Positions 5,288 through 6,412 of a stretch of DNA of 6,412 bases are shown here, one piece after another. Made by a program: the position numbers and the translations under genes. The stretch is from JBLHLB01 sp047618505 (lineage in GTDB: Bacteria > Planctomycetota > UBA1135 > GCA-002686595). The notes under the pieces were generated by a model. It was given only the letters and a program-made list of their open reading frames with translations. It did not search any database and was not told the DNA's origin. The stretch covers positions 1 to 6,412 of the forward strand of contig JBLHLB010000244.1 of NCBI GenBank assembly GCA_047618505.1. Reading direction: 5' to 3'. Each line of letters begins with the position of its first letter. Position 1 is the stretch's first letter.

Positions 5288-6412
5288 ATGACGACACCTC
5301 ATTCAACAGCTCTGCCCCGCCGTACGACCCCCAGGGGTCCCAGGGCTTGCCTGCTGGTTGCACCTCAACCCCTGGCCCCTCTTCTGGCTCTGCTCCTGCT
5401 GGGGGCAGCCTGCGAGAGCCCGGGGGGCCGCCTGCCCGACCCCCAGCGGCACCAGGTCAACAACGCGCGCGCGGTCCCGCTGGATGTGCACATCTCGGTC
5501 GAGCGCACCTTGGCCCTAAATTTCGAAGCCGGCCAAGCCCTAGTTCTCAGGGATCACTACGGAAATGTGAATGTGACTGTGGACGCCGAGGGTCCCCCGC
5601 GCTGCCTGGCTACGGTTGGAGTCAGCGCCGCGAGCGAGGAGGCGGCAGAGGTCCTCGATCGCACCATCGGCCTGGATTTCCAGGTCACTGAGGATGGGGT
5701 GCAGGTGCTCCTGATCGAACCTGCACGCTCCGACGATCTGGTTTACGTTGCCTCAGCGACGCTTGAGCTATTCGTGCCGCCGGGGACGCCCCTGCGCATC
5801 GACATGGCCCGGGGCAACTTCAATGGCATCGGGCCCTTCGGCCAGGCCCTGGTGGAGACACGCAAGGGCGAGCTGCGCCTGCGCAAGGTGGATGGGGGGG
5901 TCATTGCCCGCAGCAACGACGGTGACGTCAAACTGCGCGAGTGCACCGGCGGACCCGTGCGCGCCAGCACTGATTCTGGTGTGCTGGCATTGATCGGATC
6001 GCGCACCGAAACAGCAAGGCTGGAGACCGCCCGGGGGCGTATTGTCGTCCGCTCGGTCAACGGCGGGACCATCGAATGCCTTGCCCGAAGGGGCTCTATT
6101 GTGCTGGAGGACGTAGAAGCCAGCGTCACGCTAGAGGCCGGGAGCGGCGTGCGTATAAAACACCACACTGGTGATTCACTCAGTCTGGAGAACAGCTCCG
6201 GCCCAAGCTATTTGACCGACGTTCGGGTCAGTAGCCTTTCTGCCAGCGTGGAAGACGGCCCGCTCGAGCTCGAGCGAGTGAACGCGGGGAGCGCGACCGT
6301 TGACCTCGAGTCCGGCAACCTGACCCTGACGGACTTCCAGGGACGGCTAGAGGCCAAGACTGGCAGCGGCGACATCGACGCCGTCCTGCTCAAGGGACCC
6401 GAAACCTCCCTG
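5288..6412 (+). CDS. DUF4097-type beta-repeat lipoprotein, 3' end beyond the window
   Basis: 375 codons from ATG at 5288 to the right edge with no stop; the window end cuts the gene. Residues 1-41 form a signal peptide: an Arg-rich n-region (RRTTPRGPR), then a Leu/Ala core (LAPLLALLLLGAA) ending at C42, a plausible though not classical lipobox (LGAAC). The mature protein would be lipid-anchored on the cell envelope. From about residue 70 it is a run of short beta strands with G-D/S-V-x-L turns (GELRLRKVDGG, GDVKLRECTGG, GRIVVRSVNGG, GSGDIDAVLL), the pattern of the DUF4097 putative adhesin-like beta-solenoid. The exact role of this family is not established. In-frame ATG at 5141 would bury the signal peptide, so 5288 is chosen. 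No Shine-Dalgarno is seen. It is divergent from korA, with no obvious functional tie. Confidence 0.85.
   Translation, partial: MTTPHSTALPRRTTPRGPRACLLVAPQPLAPLLALLLLGAACESPGGRLPDPQRHQVNNARAVPLDVHISVERTLALNFEAGQALVLRDHYGNVNVTVDAEGPPRCLATVGVSAASEEAAEVLDRTIGLDFQVTEDGVQVLLIEPARSDDLVYVASATLELFVPPGTPLRIDMARGNFNGIGPFGQALVETRKGELRLRKVDGGVIARSNDGDVKLRECTGGPVRASTDSGVLALIGSRTETARLETARGRIVVRSVNGGTIECLARRGSIVLEDVEASVTLEAGSGVRIKHHTGDSLSLENSSGPSYLTDVRVSSLSASVEDGPLELERVNAGSATVDLESGNLTLTDFQGRLEAKTGSGDIDAVLLKGPETSL

Noticed and set aside
5894..5900. A run of seven G in the lipoprotein gene, a possible phase-variation tract
   Set aside because: Seven G is short for slippage switching, and the frame reads through normally as Gly-Gly-Val; there is no sign of a shifted alternative.

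Overview
The window is GC-rich bacterial chromosome, densely packed with genes. The protein content (class II dihydroorotase, fused-type KorA with KorB, and a DUF4097 lipoprotein) together with few Shine-Dalgarno sequences suggests a Gram-negative lineage such as Planctomycetota or a deltaproteobacterium-like group. The sequence alone does not fix the taxon. There are no tRNA or rRNA genes, CRISPR arrays, integrases or transposases.

Layout. Bases 1-258 (minus) hold the N-terminal quarter of dihydroorotase, PyrC, cut by the left edge. Upstream of it on the same strand is a 442-residue protein (298-1626) whose C-terminal half has the hallmarks of a JmjC/cupin-like Fe(II)/2-oxoglutarate oxygenase. 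A 72-bp gap separates it from a divergent, GTG-started 86-codon gene of unknown function (1699-1959, plus). That gene converges with korB across a 175-bp gap largely filled by a long, near-perfect inverted repeat. The pair korA-korB (4998 to 2135, minus) overlaps by 4 nt and encodes both subunits of 2-oxoglutarate:ferredoxin oxidoreductase. A 289-bp divergent spacer carrying several small dyads separates korA from a plus-strand DUF4097 lipoprotein gene that begins at 5288 and runs off the right edge.

How the genes fit together. KorAB converts 2-oxoglutarate to succinyl-CoA while reducing ferredoxin, as a TCA or reductive-TCA step. PyrC is a pyrimidine biosynthesis enzyme. The putative oxygenase would also use 2-oxoglutarate, but no functional link can be shown from sequence. 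Most of the window is ordinary core metabolism. The items that stand out are the long hairpin between the convergent genes, the unusual oxygenase-like protein with a duplicated insert beside its metal motif, the orphan 86-residue protein, and the clustered GTCCC-type dyads upstream of korA.
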